In this document: positions 5,823 through 13,201 of the stretch, piece by piece
Layout of the letters: each line of letters begins with the position of its first letter
Position numbering within the stretch: the stretch's first letter is position 1
Assembly (NCBI GenBank): GCA_016194725.1
Contig: JACQAW010000005.1
Location: 1-14,024 of the forward strand
Length of the DNA: 14,024 nt
From: Deltaproteobacteria bacterium
GTDB taxonomy: Bacteria; Bdellovibrionota; UBA1018; UBA923
Direction: 5' to 3'
Translations under genes and position numbers: made by a program
Notes under the pieces: generated by a model
The model's database searches: none
What the model was told of the DNA's origin: nothing
The model's input: the letters and a program-made list of their open reading frames with translations, nothing else

Positions 5823-7514
5823 TCATCTTCCCATATTTTTTGCGGGAAGAGGAACGGAATTAGCCAAATCCAGGGAAAGCTGCGACGCAAACGATTCGGC
5901 GAGCCGCGAGTCGATGCAGAGCACACCCGACTCGTTGAAATTCGCGAAGGCCTGCTCGGTGGGATTGGCGCTGCCCACCCACACGCCGTAGTGATCGAAA
6001 GACCAGGCCTTGTAATGCACGAAGTTGAAATAGTTCCAGATTCTCATATGCGGCTCGCCGGCGTAATCCTGATACGAGTAAAAGCGATTGCGGGCCTGCG
6101 TGCGCATGTCCGAGGCGCGCAGCCAGTTCAGGATTTTCGCGAACCCCAGGTTGCCGCCCGATAGCCTGTCCTGGATGGCTTCGTCCAAAGCCATGGTCAG
6201 CTCGCCGTTGCCGCCATCCCAGCCGTTGCCCAGAAAATCGACCTGCGTGCCCGCGGCGGCTGCCTCGCGCAGCGCCAGCGTGAGCGGTATGCGGCCAAGC
6301 GTGACGGCGCTTGCGGTAATTCGCTCTTTTGATTTCCTGACGAGCGAAAGCAATATGTCCGAAAGGGCGGTGAATCGCCCGCCGGGCCTTTGGGCGGCAA
6401 ACCGGCACAACGCCCGCGGTGCGCCGCTGAGCCATTTGCCGTAGTTCTGCGCGCCACGCAGGCCCCGGCTGGCTTCGAGCGCCAGGTTCATTTTATAGGC
6501 TTGAATGTATTGCGTGACCTCGGGGTCGCCGCCCGCGCGGTTGTCGTCCCAAACTTGCAGGAAATTTTGAATCACGTCGGTGGCAATGGGGCCCTTGATT
6601 CGCAACATCAAATCGCGGTCCAGAAAGTTATAACCCGTCGAGTTGAAAAACATGCGGGCAATGCTTTCAGAGCCAATGAGAACTTCGCCCTGATCGTTGA
6701 CCAGGTAAGACGAGTGCGTCATGGCTTTGACAATACTGACTTTGGCCCACTTGAGCCGTTTCAAGCACGGAATACTGAGCAAAGCGTAGTTGCTGTGAAC
6801 CACCAACCGAACGTCGACGCCCGCTCTGGCCTTTGCCTCGACCGCGGCCAGCAATTCTTCTGTGGCCGCATCGCAGGCAACCGCCAGCATGTTGATGAAA
6901 AGAAATTTTTTCGACCTCTGCACCAGCGCCTTCATTACAGGAGCTGCCAGACCATTCTGGTACAGCTGCACCTCTTCGTTTGAGGTCAGCTCGGTGTGCG
7001 TCAGCTCGTCCAGCTGCTCCTGATACGCGACGCTTGCCAGAAAATTCCGGGCGAACGGGGCCGCGGCTGCAGCGGGCGGCAGGGCTCTGATTGGCGCATA
7101 TGGCAGCGGTCCCCACGATTTAAAAACCGGCGCCTCCTTGCGATAGCGATACTCGTTGCGATCGTACTCTTGAAGACTGAAATAACGCAGCTGCGCGTCT
7201 CGCAGGGAATGTTCGCCCTGGCGGCGAGTGAACTCGCGCACGTCGGTTTCAAACAGCCGTTGCTCGGCCTCAAACGGGGTTTCCGGCTGCAACGCCAGCT
7301 CGGGATAATCGTTGTCACGTTTGAGCAAAAACTGTCGACTCAAGAGCCTCGAATCGGCGGCGGCCGCCACCCAAGGATAGGGCTTGAGCAGCTCCAAAAC
7401 TTTGACGCCTTCGACGGTGGCCAATGGCTCGGTTTCAATGACGAATAGAAGCGCCAGCGCCAGCACGCCCAGAGTCGCAGAGATGAAAAGAATTGGCTTC
7501 GTCGCGCCCTTCAT
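5823..7514 (-). CDS. Membrane-anchored phospholipase D-family protein with one degenerate HKD motif
   Basis: This 563-residue protein starts with a signal anchor or uncleaved signal (MKGATKP, then a hydrophobic run to about residue 26), so the bulk should be periplasmic. A region of no recognised domain (about 30-190) is followed by two PLD half-domains. The second carries a canonical HxKx4D motif, HYKAWSFD (500-507), followed by GSANPTEQA. The first reads HSSYLVND (267-274) with IGSES just after, so the Lys is replaced by Ser. PLD enzymes use the two motifs together to cut or transfer phosphodiester bonds, as in cardiolipin synthase or phospholipase D; the altered first motif makes activity uncertain. 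I prefer ATG 7514, just downstream of promoter-like sequence; ATG 7526 adds four residues, and neither has a clear ribosome-binding site. The long open frame upstream to 8216 is antisense to the exporter gene. Confidence 0.88.
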   Translation of the reverse strand: MKGATKPILFISATLGVLALALLFVIETEPLATVEGVKVLELLKPYPWVAAAADSRLLSRQFLLKRDNDYPELALQPETPFEAEQRLFETDVREFTRRQGEHSLRDAQLRYFSLQEYDRNEYRYRKEAPVFKSWGPLPYAPIRALPPAAAAAPFARNFLASVAYQEQLDELTHTELTSNEEVQLYQNGLAAPVMKALVQRSKKFLFINMLAVACDAATEELLAAVEAKARAGVDVRLVVHSNYALLSIPCLKRLKWAKVSIVKAMTHSSYLVNDQGEVLIGSESIARMFFNSTGYNFLDRDLMLRIKGPIATDVIQNFLQVWDDNRAGGDPEVTQYIQAYKMNLALEASRGLRGAQNYGKWLSGAPRALCRFAAQRPGGRFTALSDILLSLVRKSKERITASAVTLGRIPLTLALREAAAAGTQVDFLGNGWDGGNGELTMALDEAIQDRLSGGNLGFAKILNWLRASDMRTQARNRFYSYQDYAGEPHMRIWNYFNFVHYKAWSFDHYGVWVGSANPTEQAFANFNESGVLCIDSRLAESFASQLSLDLANSVPLPAKNMGR

Positions 7515-7523
7515 TTGAATTAT

Positions 7524-7545
7524 CATTTTACACAGTGCATGCGCA
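7524..7545 (-). promoter_or_regulatory. Possible promoter giving a near-leaderless mRNA for the PLD gene
   Basis: On the minus strand TTGCGA or TTGCGC elements precede AT-rich hexamers TAAAAT and GATAAT at 16-18 base spacing, inside the first codons of the divergent exporter gene. Transcription from either would start within a few bases of ATG 7514, in line with the missing ribosome-binding site. The elements match consensus only partly. Confidence 0.3.
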
Positions 7546-9812
7546 AAATCGCAACCGTTTGCCGGACGGGGCTTCTGGCCCTTTCGCTGCTTTTGATTCG
7601 GTTCTGCCGGACGGTGTGGCGGCGGCCACGGCTCACCGCGTTTAGTCTTGCGCTCTTTACTCTGATTACCGCGTCCTACCTGCCCAGGATCAGGTTTCTT
7701 TTCTCGGCCCAGGACATGGTGGGTGAAGGAATTCCCAGCGCCGACGAGCTGAACTCGATTCGTGAACGCTACGAAGACGGCACCAGCTCGATTTTGTTCA
7801 TCACGCCGCCCGAGGGCCAGTTCTCGTTCACCGCCGCCGAACTGTGCGGCATTCGAAAGTGGTATTCCGTAACCCGCCTGGTGCACCAGGAGCTGAAAAA
7901 CACCGTCGCCACTTTTGACATCAAGTGGCCGATACGCACGTCGCCCCACACCGTGAAATACCAGAACGTGCTGCAGCTCGACTGCGAAAACAACACGGCT
8001 ACGACCAACAGCCTCGAGCACGTCAAGGAGCTGCTGGACAGCTCGCCCTGGGCAGCCCTCAAAGACCGAAAAAATCGCCTGAGCCTGGTGTTCAGCTTCA
8101 ACTTCAAAGATGCCCACAGCTCGAACTTCGGAAGCTTTGACCCCCGGGCCGTGCAGCCCCTGCGCGACACCGTCGAAGCCGATTTGGCCAAAATCATTCC
8201 CGCCGCGAAAATGCACTGGGTGGGCATGGCGGATTACCAGTGGTACGTGCGCAAAGGGTTCCAGTTCTCGAGCGTGGTCAACACGCTCATGCTGCTGTTT
8301 CTGATCTTTGGCGTGCGCTTCGTGTATGGCACCTGGTTTGCCGGAATCATGTTCAGCGCCACGCTGGCGGTGAACGGCATCTGGATCTATGGCTCGAAGG
8401 CGATGGTCGGATCGGCTTACGACGTCCTTGCGTCCGGGCTGTTTCTGATTCTGGGCGTGAGCGCCATTGAAGACTTCACGTTTCTTTCGTCCGAGCAGCT
8501 CAAAGGCGCGAGCTGGAGGCAGGCCGTGCGAAAGCTCATCGTGCCTTCGTTTTTTACCTCGCTGACGTCGATGATCGGGTTTTTGTCGTTATGCACGTCT
8601 GACCTGGCGGTCATTCGGCGCTTCGGCCTTTGGTGCGCCATTGGCGCCCTGATTGAATGGCTCATGCTGTTCGCGTTTCTGCCCGTGCTGCTGGACCGGT
8701 TCTACAAGCCCAAGCGCTGGGTAAACCCGGCAAAGGCCGTGGGTTCACGCATCAACGGCTGGGGCGTGCTTTCGACACCACGCTGGGTCAGCCGAGCCAG
8801 CATGCTGGTTTTTCCGCTGGCACTGCTTTCTTTTTCCAAAATAGACGTGAATGACAACCCGACAAAAGTTTTTCCGGCCAACCACCCCTACAACCTGGGC
8901 CTATTGGAATTAAAAGAATCAAAAGGCTGGCTGGGCGTGGCTTCGCTGATCTGGGACGCCACGGGCGAACACTTCCAGGCCGTGCCCTACACGCCAAAGC
9001 TCGACGAGGTCGCCAGGCAGCTGCGAAAAGCCTCGAGCAGCGTGGTTGCCGTCGAAAGCCCGAATTCGATTCTGGACTGGCTGGCCCAGCCCAACGTGCT
9101 GACCCGCGACGTGCTCATCAGCGACTTCAAATCGTCGCTGCAGTACAAGCAGCTGGTCGACCCTTCGGGAAGCCCGCGTGCGTTGCTCTATTTGAAAGAT
9201 CTGTCCATTCTGGATCTGCAAAATCTCAAGGCCGAAACCTCGAAGCTTTGTCCCAACCAGGAATGCCACGCTGGCGGAGATCTCATAGCTTATTCGGATT
9301 TTTCCACCTTCGTGCCCAAGACCCTGATCGAGAGCATGACGCTGAGCCTGCTGCTCGTGGCTCTCGTGATTGCCGCACTGACCTTTGCTTTTGGCAAGCA
9401 GCGGCTTTTTTTCCATCTCATCGCCAGCTCGTTCTGGGGCCCCTGTTTGATGATCGTGCTGGTGGCCCTGCTGCACATTCCCATGGACTTCATGAAATGC
9501 ATCATTGCCAGCGTACTGGTGGGCCTGACGGGCGACAATGCCGTGCAGTTCCTGTTTGCGGCGCGAAGATGCGATCTGCGTGAGGGCGTGGGCCGGCGTG
9601 GGGGCGCCTCGATCATCACCAATGTGCTCATGGCCCTGACCGCTCTGATGTATCTGGCCTCATACTTCAATCCGCCGAAAACTTTCGGTCTGCTGCTGGC
9701 TGGCGGCCTGATCGCGGCGCTCATCGGCGACCTGTGGCTGCTCAACGGATTGCTTGGCCCTCGAAATGCCACTGCGCCGCCAGGTCAAAAGGGACCTTCT
9801 TCGCCAGCTTGA
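7539..9812 (+). CDS. RND superfamily exporter, MMPL/COG1033-like
   Basis: This 757-residue inner-membrane protein has the duplicated RND plan: an N-terminal hydrophobic region (about 11-48), a periplasmic loop (about 55-240), a block of about five membrane helices (243-386), a second hydrophobic segment (421-432), a second periplasmic loop (433-595) and a final helix block (597-740). Acidic residues in the predicted proton-relay helices are Asp312 (LGVSAIEDF) and Asp666 (VGLTGDNAVQF). The size suits MMPL-type exporters of lipids rather than the 1000-residue drug pumps, and no membrane-fusion or outer-membrane partner is present. Substrate is unknown; the neighbours suggest a lipid. ATG 7539 keeps the basic-hydrophobic N terminus; TTG 7515 is possible, and neither shows a Shine-Dalgarno sequence. 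The last 71 bases are antisense to the end of the next, converging gene. Confidence 0.88.
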   Translation: MRKIATVCRTGLLALSLLLIRFCRTVWRRPRLTAFSLALFTLITASYLPRIRFLFSAQDMVGEGIPSADELNSIRERYEDGTSSILFITPPEGQFSFTAAELCGIRKWYSVTRLVHQELKNTVATFDIKWPIRTSPHTVKYQNVLQLDCENNTATTNSLEHVKELLDSSPWAALKDRKNRLSLVFSFNFKDAHSSNFGSFDPRAVQPLRDTVEADLAKIIPAAKMHWVGMADYQWYVRKGFQFSSVVNTLMLLFLIFGVRFVYGTWFAGIMFSATLAVNGIWIYGSKAMVGSAYDVLASGLFLILGVSAIEDFTFLSSEQLKGASWRQAVRKLIVPSFFTSLTSMIGFLSLCTSDLAVIRRFGLWCAIGALIEWLMLFAFLPVLLDRFYKPKRWVNPAKAVGSRINGWGVLSTPRWVSRASMLVFPLALLSFSKIDVNDNPTKVFPANHPYNLGLLELKESKGWLGVASLIWDATGEHFQAVPYTPKLDEVARQLRKASSSVVAVESPNSILDWLAQPNVLTRDVLISDFKSSLQYKQLVDPSGSPRALLYLKDLSILDLQNLKAETSKLCPNQECHAGGDLIAYSDFSTFVPKTLIESMTLSLLLVALVIAALTFAFGKQRLFFHLIASSFWGPCLMIVLVALLHIPMDFMKCIIASVLVGLTGDNAVQFLFAARRCDLREGVGRRGGASIITNVLMALTALMYLASYFNPPKTFGLLLAGGLIAALIGDLWLLNGLLGPRNATAPPGQKGPSSPA

Positions 9813-10479
9813 GCGCGGCCTCGGTAAAGCCGGAAATATTTTTGGCGATTTCGGAGTGCTCGAAAAGCTCGTTTGAAACCCGTGCCGAGATGCTGCCCGT
9901 CTCGGTGAAATACCAGAACCGGCCCCAGTTCACCAACGCCTGGGCCTTGGCTTTCACAGTCAGCTGCGCCGAGCTGATGAACAGATAATCTTTAATCAGG
10001 CCTTTGACGTAGAGCTGGCAGTGAACCGCGGCCAGCGGCGCGGCCTGCGCACACGTGAGCTCGTCGGTCTTCGAGCCCATCACCTTGCCGCCATCGAATG
10101 CCTGGGCATCAAGATCGCAACGCCTGCGCCACGGCACGCCCGTTTTCAGCGGGCTTTCGACGCATTTTGAAAGCATGCGGGTTCGCAGCCCGTAGTTGCT
10201 GATCGTGAGCAGATGGTCATAAGTCAGGCCCGTGCCGGTGTTTACGAGCTTTGACGTCACCGGGGGCTCGGCGTTGGGGTAAAGCTCGTGCACCAGCAGC
10301 TCATCGCGCAGATTGGCCACTGCCCTGCTCAGGCTGACGTCGGGCGAAAACACCATTTCGATGAACAGCGCATAACCGGCCGGCGTGGCTTTGATGGCGT
10401 AGGAAAAGGCTGGGCTCTCCGCCGCCACCGAAATCTGCGAGAGGAGAGCCCAGAATAAGAGCTGAAAAACGATGACCAC
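9742..10479 (-). CDS. Secreted protein, possible START/SRPBCC-type lipid-binding fold
   Basis: This 245-residue protein has an N-terminal signal peptide (hydrophobic VIVFQLLFWALLSQISVAA, likely cleavage after SVAA), so it is expected in the periplasm. I recognise no catalytic motif. The order of predicted strands (FSYAIKATPAGYALFIEMVF, then several strands in the middle) closing with a long C-terminal helix (SNELFEHSEIAKNISGFTEA) resembles START/SRPBCC domains, which enclose lipids or other hydrophobic ligands; this is a fold guess, not a motif match. Four cysteines (in LSKC, RRRC, ELTC and AVHC) could form two disulfides. Start GTG 10479 follows the TAA of the upstream gene by one base without a clear ribosome-binding site, suggesting coupled translation. 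The 3' end overlaps the exporter gene on the opposite strand by 71 bases. Confidence 0.75.
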   Translation of the reverse strand: MVIVFQLLFWALLSQISVAAESPAFSYAIKATPAGYALFIEMVFSPDVSLSRAVANLRDELLVHELYPNAEPPVTSKLVNTGTGLTYDHLLTISNYGLRTRMLSKCVESPLKTGVPWRRRCDLDAQAFDGGKVMGSKTDELTCAQAAPLAAVHCQLYVKGLIKDYLFISSAQLTVKAKAQALVNWGRFWYFTETGSISARVSNELFEHSEIAKNISGFTEAALKLAKKVPFDLAAQWHFEGQAIR

Positions 10480-10480
10480 T

Positions 10481-12121
10481 TTATTTTACGAAAACCGCCA
10501 GCGTATTGAGCAGCGGCCTTCCGCCACGAGTTTCGCCCAGAATGCGCTGCGAATGGGCCACGTCCTCGGGGCTGCTCACGCCTGGAAACAATTTCGAGTA
10601 CTCGCCGGGGTCCCAGCCCGTGGCGCGGCCGAACAGATAGTTGCGCCACTCGACGTCGCGTTTGCGGCCCGCGACGTCCATGCGCATCTGTACCGTGCTC
10701 TTGCTGCCCCAGTGCAGGTTGCCTTCGCCGTAAACATGTTTCAGGGGCTCGATGTCCTCGTGCCGGTTGAATTTGATCGGCATCAGATTTTTGAGGTCGT
10801 TTGGCGGATTGAAGAAGAAGCTCTTCAAATCCACGTGCAGCTCGTCGCCGCTGATTGCGCCGTACACCGAAGCCGGCCCGCCCTTGGCTGGGTTGGGCAG
10901 CATTCTTTTGAGATTGGCGACAGCTTTGTCGATCTGCTCGTGGCGTCCGGCAAACACGTCCGGATCCAGAAGCATGTCGTAGTTGTCGCGATCGGCTTGC
11001 ACGTATTCCCAGGCGCGGCCCAGGTATTCCGCCCATTTGTTCAGATGCAGATAGGCGGTCTTCATCCATTCCTTGCTTCGCAGGGTGAAGAGCTTTGGGT
11101 GGCCCTTGGCCAACCTAACGCGGTCGGCGCGAATCAGCCCGTCCACGCCCAGAGCGTCGTCGCCCAGCATTCCGCTGATCGAGGCATCGATACCCAGCTT
11201 TTTGCCGATCTCTTTGCGCAAAGCGATGTTGCCGTTCATGTTGTAAGCGGCCAGCTGCGAAATCGTGGCCATGCGCCGATGAAATCGCGCCATTGCCGCG
11301 AAACGTTCCGCGTCGCCAATCAGGGCAAAGCGGTCGACGGCATCATAAGATTGATTGAAGGCGTTTTCGCCGAAGCGGATGCGTCCGTCGAAAACCAGCG
11401 GCGTCGACTTGCCGTTGATTTCGATGGTGGTCTTCAGCCTGGCCAGGCGCTTGATCGCGGTGCCCAGCGCCTGGTATACGTCGGTGGCCAGAAAGTCGAC
11501 CAGGTCATTTTCGACGTAAAATCTCTGGTCGGGGCGCCTCACGCCATCGCCTTTTTCGTGAGGCCACAACAGTGCGCCGTTGGGGATCGAGAAAAAAGTC
11601 ATGTAAGCCTGCCACTGCGCATCGGGCTCGAACGTCATGATCTGCTCGGCAAAAGCGCGAATGGTTTGCAGCAGTACTTCCTGCGTAATGACCGCCTGGT
11701 GCGCCAGGGTGGCCATGCGCCAGAAAAAGCCGCGAAACGGCAAAATGGGCGACAGGCGGGCCACGACATACTTCAAATCATTGGGCAACGTTTCATAACG
11801 GGCGTTATAATCTTTCAGAAGCGGCTCGAGCTGTTCCGCATGGCGGGTTTTCACGAGCTTGTCGCGAAAGGCTTTGAGCTCGGGCGACATCAAGTCTTCG
11901 CTGCCCGTGATCTTCGAGCTGTTTCCTGATGGCTTGCGTTTGCTCGCGTTCTCATCATCGGCCGGCGCGCCCACCGCTTCGGCTTCAGCAGCGAACTCCG
12001 CCACGTTGGGCGCCGGCAGCTCGACAGCCTTAATGCCAATATTGTTGCGCGCATGCGCAGATGAAGTATTCAGCGCGAAAACACCCGCGCAGGCCAAGAT
12101 TAACGATATTCCTCGAGTCAT
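10481..12121 (-). CDS. Secreted protein of unknown family (546 residues)
   Basis: I do not recognise this family. The N terminus is a signal peptide: MTRG, hydrophobic ISLILACAGVFAL, then NTSSAHA with a likely cleavage after residue 24. A cysteine at residue 11 is poorly placed for a lipobox. A low-complexity Ala/Glu/Asp-rich linker (about 30-60) leads into a largely helical, Trp/Tyr/Phe-rich body with several Asn-Pro/Gly-rich turns and no clear catalytic signature. Only one Cys is apparent, in the signal region. ATG 12121 is chosen because GGGGGA lies five bases ahead. ATG 12139 would put the initiator inside the loop of an inverted repeat. The gene directly precedes the possible lipid-binding protein (one-base gap), so the two products probably act together, perhaps with the neighbouring RND exporter. 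A 485-codon frame on the opposite strand is treated as a shadow. Confidence 0.82.
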   Translation of the reverse strand: MTRGISLILACAGVFALNTSSAHARNNIGIKAVELPAPNVAEFAAEAEAVGAPADDENASKRKPSGNSSKITGSEDLMSPELKAFRDKLVKTRHAEQLEPLLKDYNARYETLPNDLKYVVARLSPILPFRGFFWRMATLAHQAVITQEVLLQTIRAFAEQIMTFEPDAQWQAYMTFFSIPNGALLWPHEKGDGVRRPDQRFYVENDLVDFLATDVYQALGTAIKRLARLKTTIEINGKSTPLVFDGRIRFGENAFNQSYDAVDRFALIGDAERFAAMARFHRRMATISQLAAYNMNGNIALRKEIGKKLGIDASISGMLGDDALGVDGLIRADRVRLAKGHPKLFTLRSKEWMKTAYLHLNKWAEYLGRAWEYVQADRDNYDMLLDPDVFAGRHEQIDKAVANLKRMLPNPAKGGPASVYGAISGDELHVDLKSFFFNPPNDLKNLMPIKFNRHEDIEPLKHVYGEGNLHWGSKSTVQMRMDVAGRKRDVEWRNYLFGRATGWDPGEYSKLFPGVSSPEDVAHSQRILGETRGGRPLLNTLAVFVK

Positions 12122-12128
12122 TATTATC

Positions 12129-12150
12129 CCCCGTACCATAGAATACGGGG
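12129..12150. promoter_or_regulatory. 22-base inverted repeat (candidate operator or translational hairpin)
   Basis: Perfect 7-base arms CCCCGTA (12129-12135) and TACGGGG (12144-12150) flank an 8-base centre. On the minus strand the centre holds the -10-like TATTCT of the candidate promoter, and the downstream arm supplies the G-rich ribosome-binding site of ATG 12121. It could be a repressor-binding dyad over the promoter. If transcription starts further upstream, it could instead be an RNA hairpin hiding the ribosome-binding site. Confidence 0.55.
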
Positions 12151-12167
12151 TCTCGATTCGTTGTCCA
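12140..12167 (-). promoter_or_regulatory. Candidate sigma70-type promoter of the unknown secreted gene
   Basis: On the minus strand TGGACA (12167-12162) and TATTCT (12145-12140) are separated by 16 bases, giving 5/6 and 4/6 matches to consensus. The predicted start near 12133 would leave a leader of about a dozen bases beginning with the G-rich ribosome-binding site. The 93-base gap after the SDR gene stop gives room for it. Confidence 0.4.
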
Positions 12168-12214
12168 GCGGTTAAGCGTTGGTGTTGGGTCAGGTTAGGC
12201 CAGAATAGGATAGT

Positions 12215-13201
12215 TCAGCCCAGGTACCCCTGGCTTCGCATCCAGTCCACTGAGCCCTGAATGGCCTCGCGGGCTGGGCGTGGGTTAAAACCCAGCTCTT
12301 TTGCGGCCTTGGAGTGATCAAACCAGTGGAACGAAGTCGCAGCAACGGCGCCTTCCCAGCTAAGCGGAATACGCAGCCGCAGGGCATCAACAATGCGGCC
12401 CAGCATCCGCAGAAGCCAGCTGGGCATTTCATGCCGGGGTGGCCGTGCGCCGGCGCATTCCGCGTACAGGCCCAGTACCTGCTTCATAGTCAGGTTTTCG
12501 CCGCTCAGGATATAACGCTCGGCTTTGCGACCTCGCTTGAGCGCCGCGATCATGCCCGCAACGACGTCCTCAGCGCCAACGGCACTCAGGCCGCCGCGCG
12601 TGTACCATGCCAGCTTGCCTTGGGCCGCCAGAATATTTCCCTTTCTCGGCGGCTTGACCGCATCGCCGGCGCCAAAAACCATGCTGGGATTCACCACGAC
12701 GGCATCCACCTCGCCGCGGCGGCACGCCTGCAGCACCAGCTCTTCGCCCACGCTTTTGGATTCGCAGTTGGGAAACTGAAACGCGCGAGTCGAATTCACG
12801 GAGTTTTCGTTCATAATGCCTTCGGCATCGGACGATGCGCCCACCGCCACGACCGACGAAACATGCACCAGGCGCCCTACCGAATTTTCGCGGCAAAGCT
12901 CGAGCACGTTTCGGGTGCCCTCGACATTGGTCTTGTAGAGCTGCGCGCGATCGGACGAGAAAACCGAAACCTGCGACGCCAGATGAAACACCGCCTCGAC
13001 ACCCGCGAAAGCCTGCCGCAGGGATTGCTTATCGGTCACGTCGCCACGTACGACCTTGCAAGACAGCGCCTGCAACTCGGTAACCGCACCGGCCGCACGC
13101 ACCAGCGCGACGACCTCGTGGTTTTCCCGAAGCAGCGCCTTGAGCAGATATTTTCCCAGAAAGCCATTGGCTCCCGTGACCAGCACTTTAATCTTTGCCA
13201 C
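12215..13201 (-). CDS. Extended SDR, NAD-dependent epimerase/reductase family
   Basis: This 328-residue cytoplasmic oxidoreductase of the extended short-chain dehydrogenase class resembles sugar epimerases, dihydroflavonol-4-reductase-like and 3-beta-HSD-like proteins. The Rossmann motif GANGFLG is at residues 10-16, followed by the GDVTD acidic segment, FHLAS and NVEGTRNVLE, then the catalytic-Ser strand VHVSSVVAVG. The expected YxxxK reads NCESK, so the catalytic Tyr is replaced by Asn while the Lys remains; normal hydride-transfer chemistry is in doubt unless another residue takes over. GTG 13201 puts MAKIKVLVTG at the N terminus and overlaps the MFS gene end by 14 bases. The longer frame to 13279 adds sequence antisense or out of frame to real coding and is rejected. 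A sterol, sugar or 3-ketoacyl substrate cannot be distinguished. Confidence 0.88.
   Translation of the reverse strand: MAKIKVLVTGANGFLGKYLLKALLRENHEVVALVRAAGAVTELQALSCKVVRGDVTDKQSLRQAFAGVEAVFHLASQVSVFSSDRAQLYKTNVEGTRNVLELCRENSVGRLVHVSSVVAVGASSDAEGIMNENSVNSTRAFQFPNCESKSVGEELVLQACRRGEVDAVVVNPSMVFGAGDAVKPPRKGNILAAQGKLAWYTRGGLSAVGAEDVVAGMIAALKRGRKAERYILSGENLTMKQVLGLYAECAGARPPRHEMPSWLLRMLGRIVDALRLRIPLSWEGAVAATSFHWFDHSKAAKELGFNPRPAREAIQGSVDWMRSQGYLG

Noticed and set aside
7527..8216. N-terminal extension of the PLD open frame
   Set aside because: This part is antisense to the exporter's periplasmic domain and is Gly/Arg/Gln-rich; the signal anchor starting at 7514-7526 marks the real N terminus.
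10472..11929. 485-codon open frame on the plus strand, antisense to the unknown secreted gene
   Set aside because: No signal peptide, domain or ribosome-binding site seen. Long antisense frames are common opposite GC-rich genes, and the minus-strand gene has a good signal peptide, SD and operon context.
12162..12185. Imperfect stem (CCAGCG/CGTTGG) in the SDR-secreted gene gap as a terminator
   Set aside because: Needs a wobble pair and has no T-tract; too weak to call.
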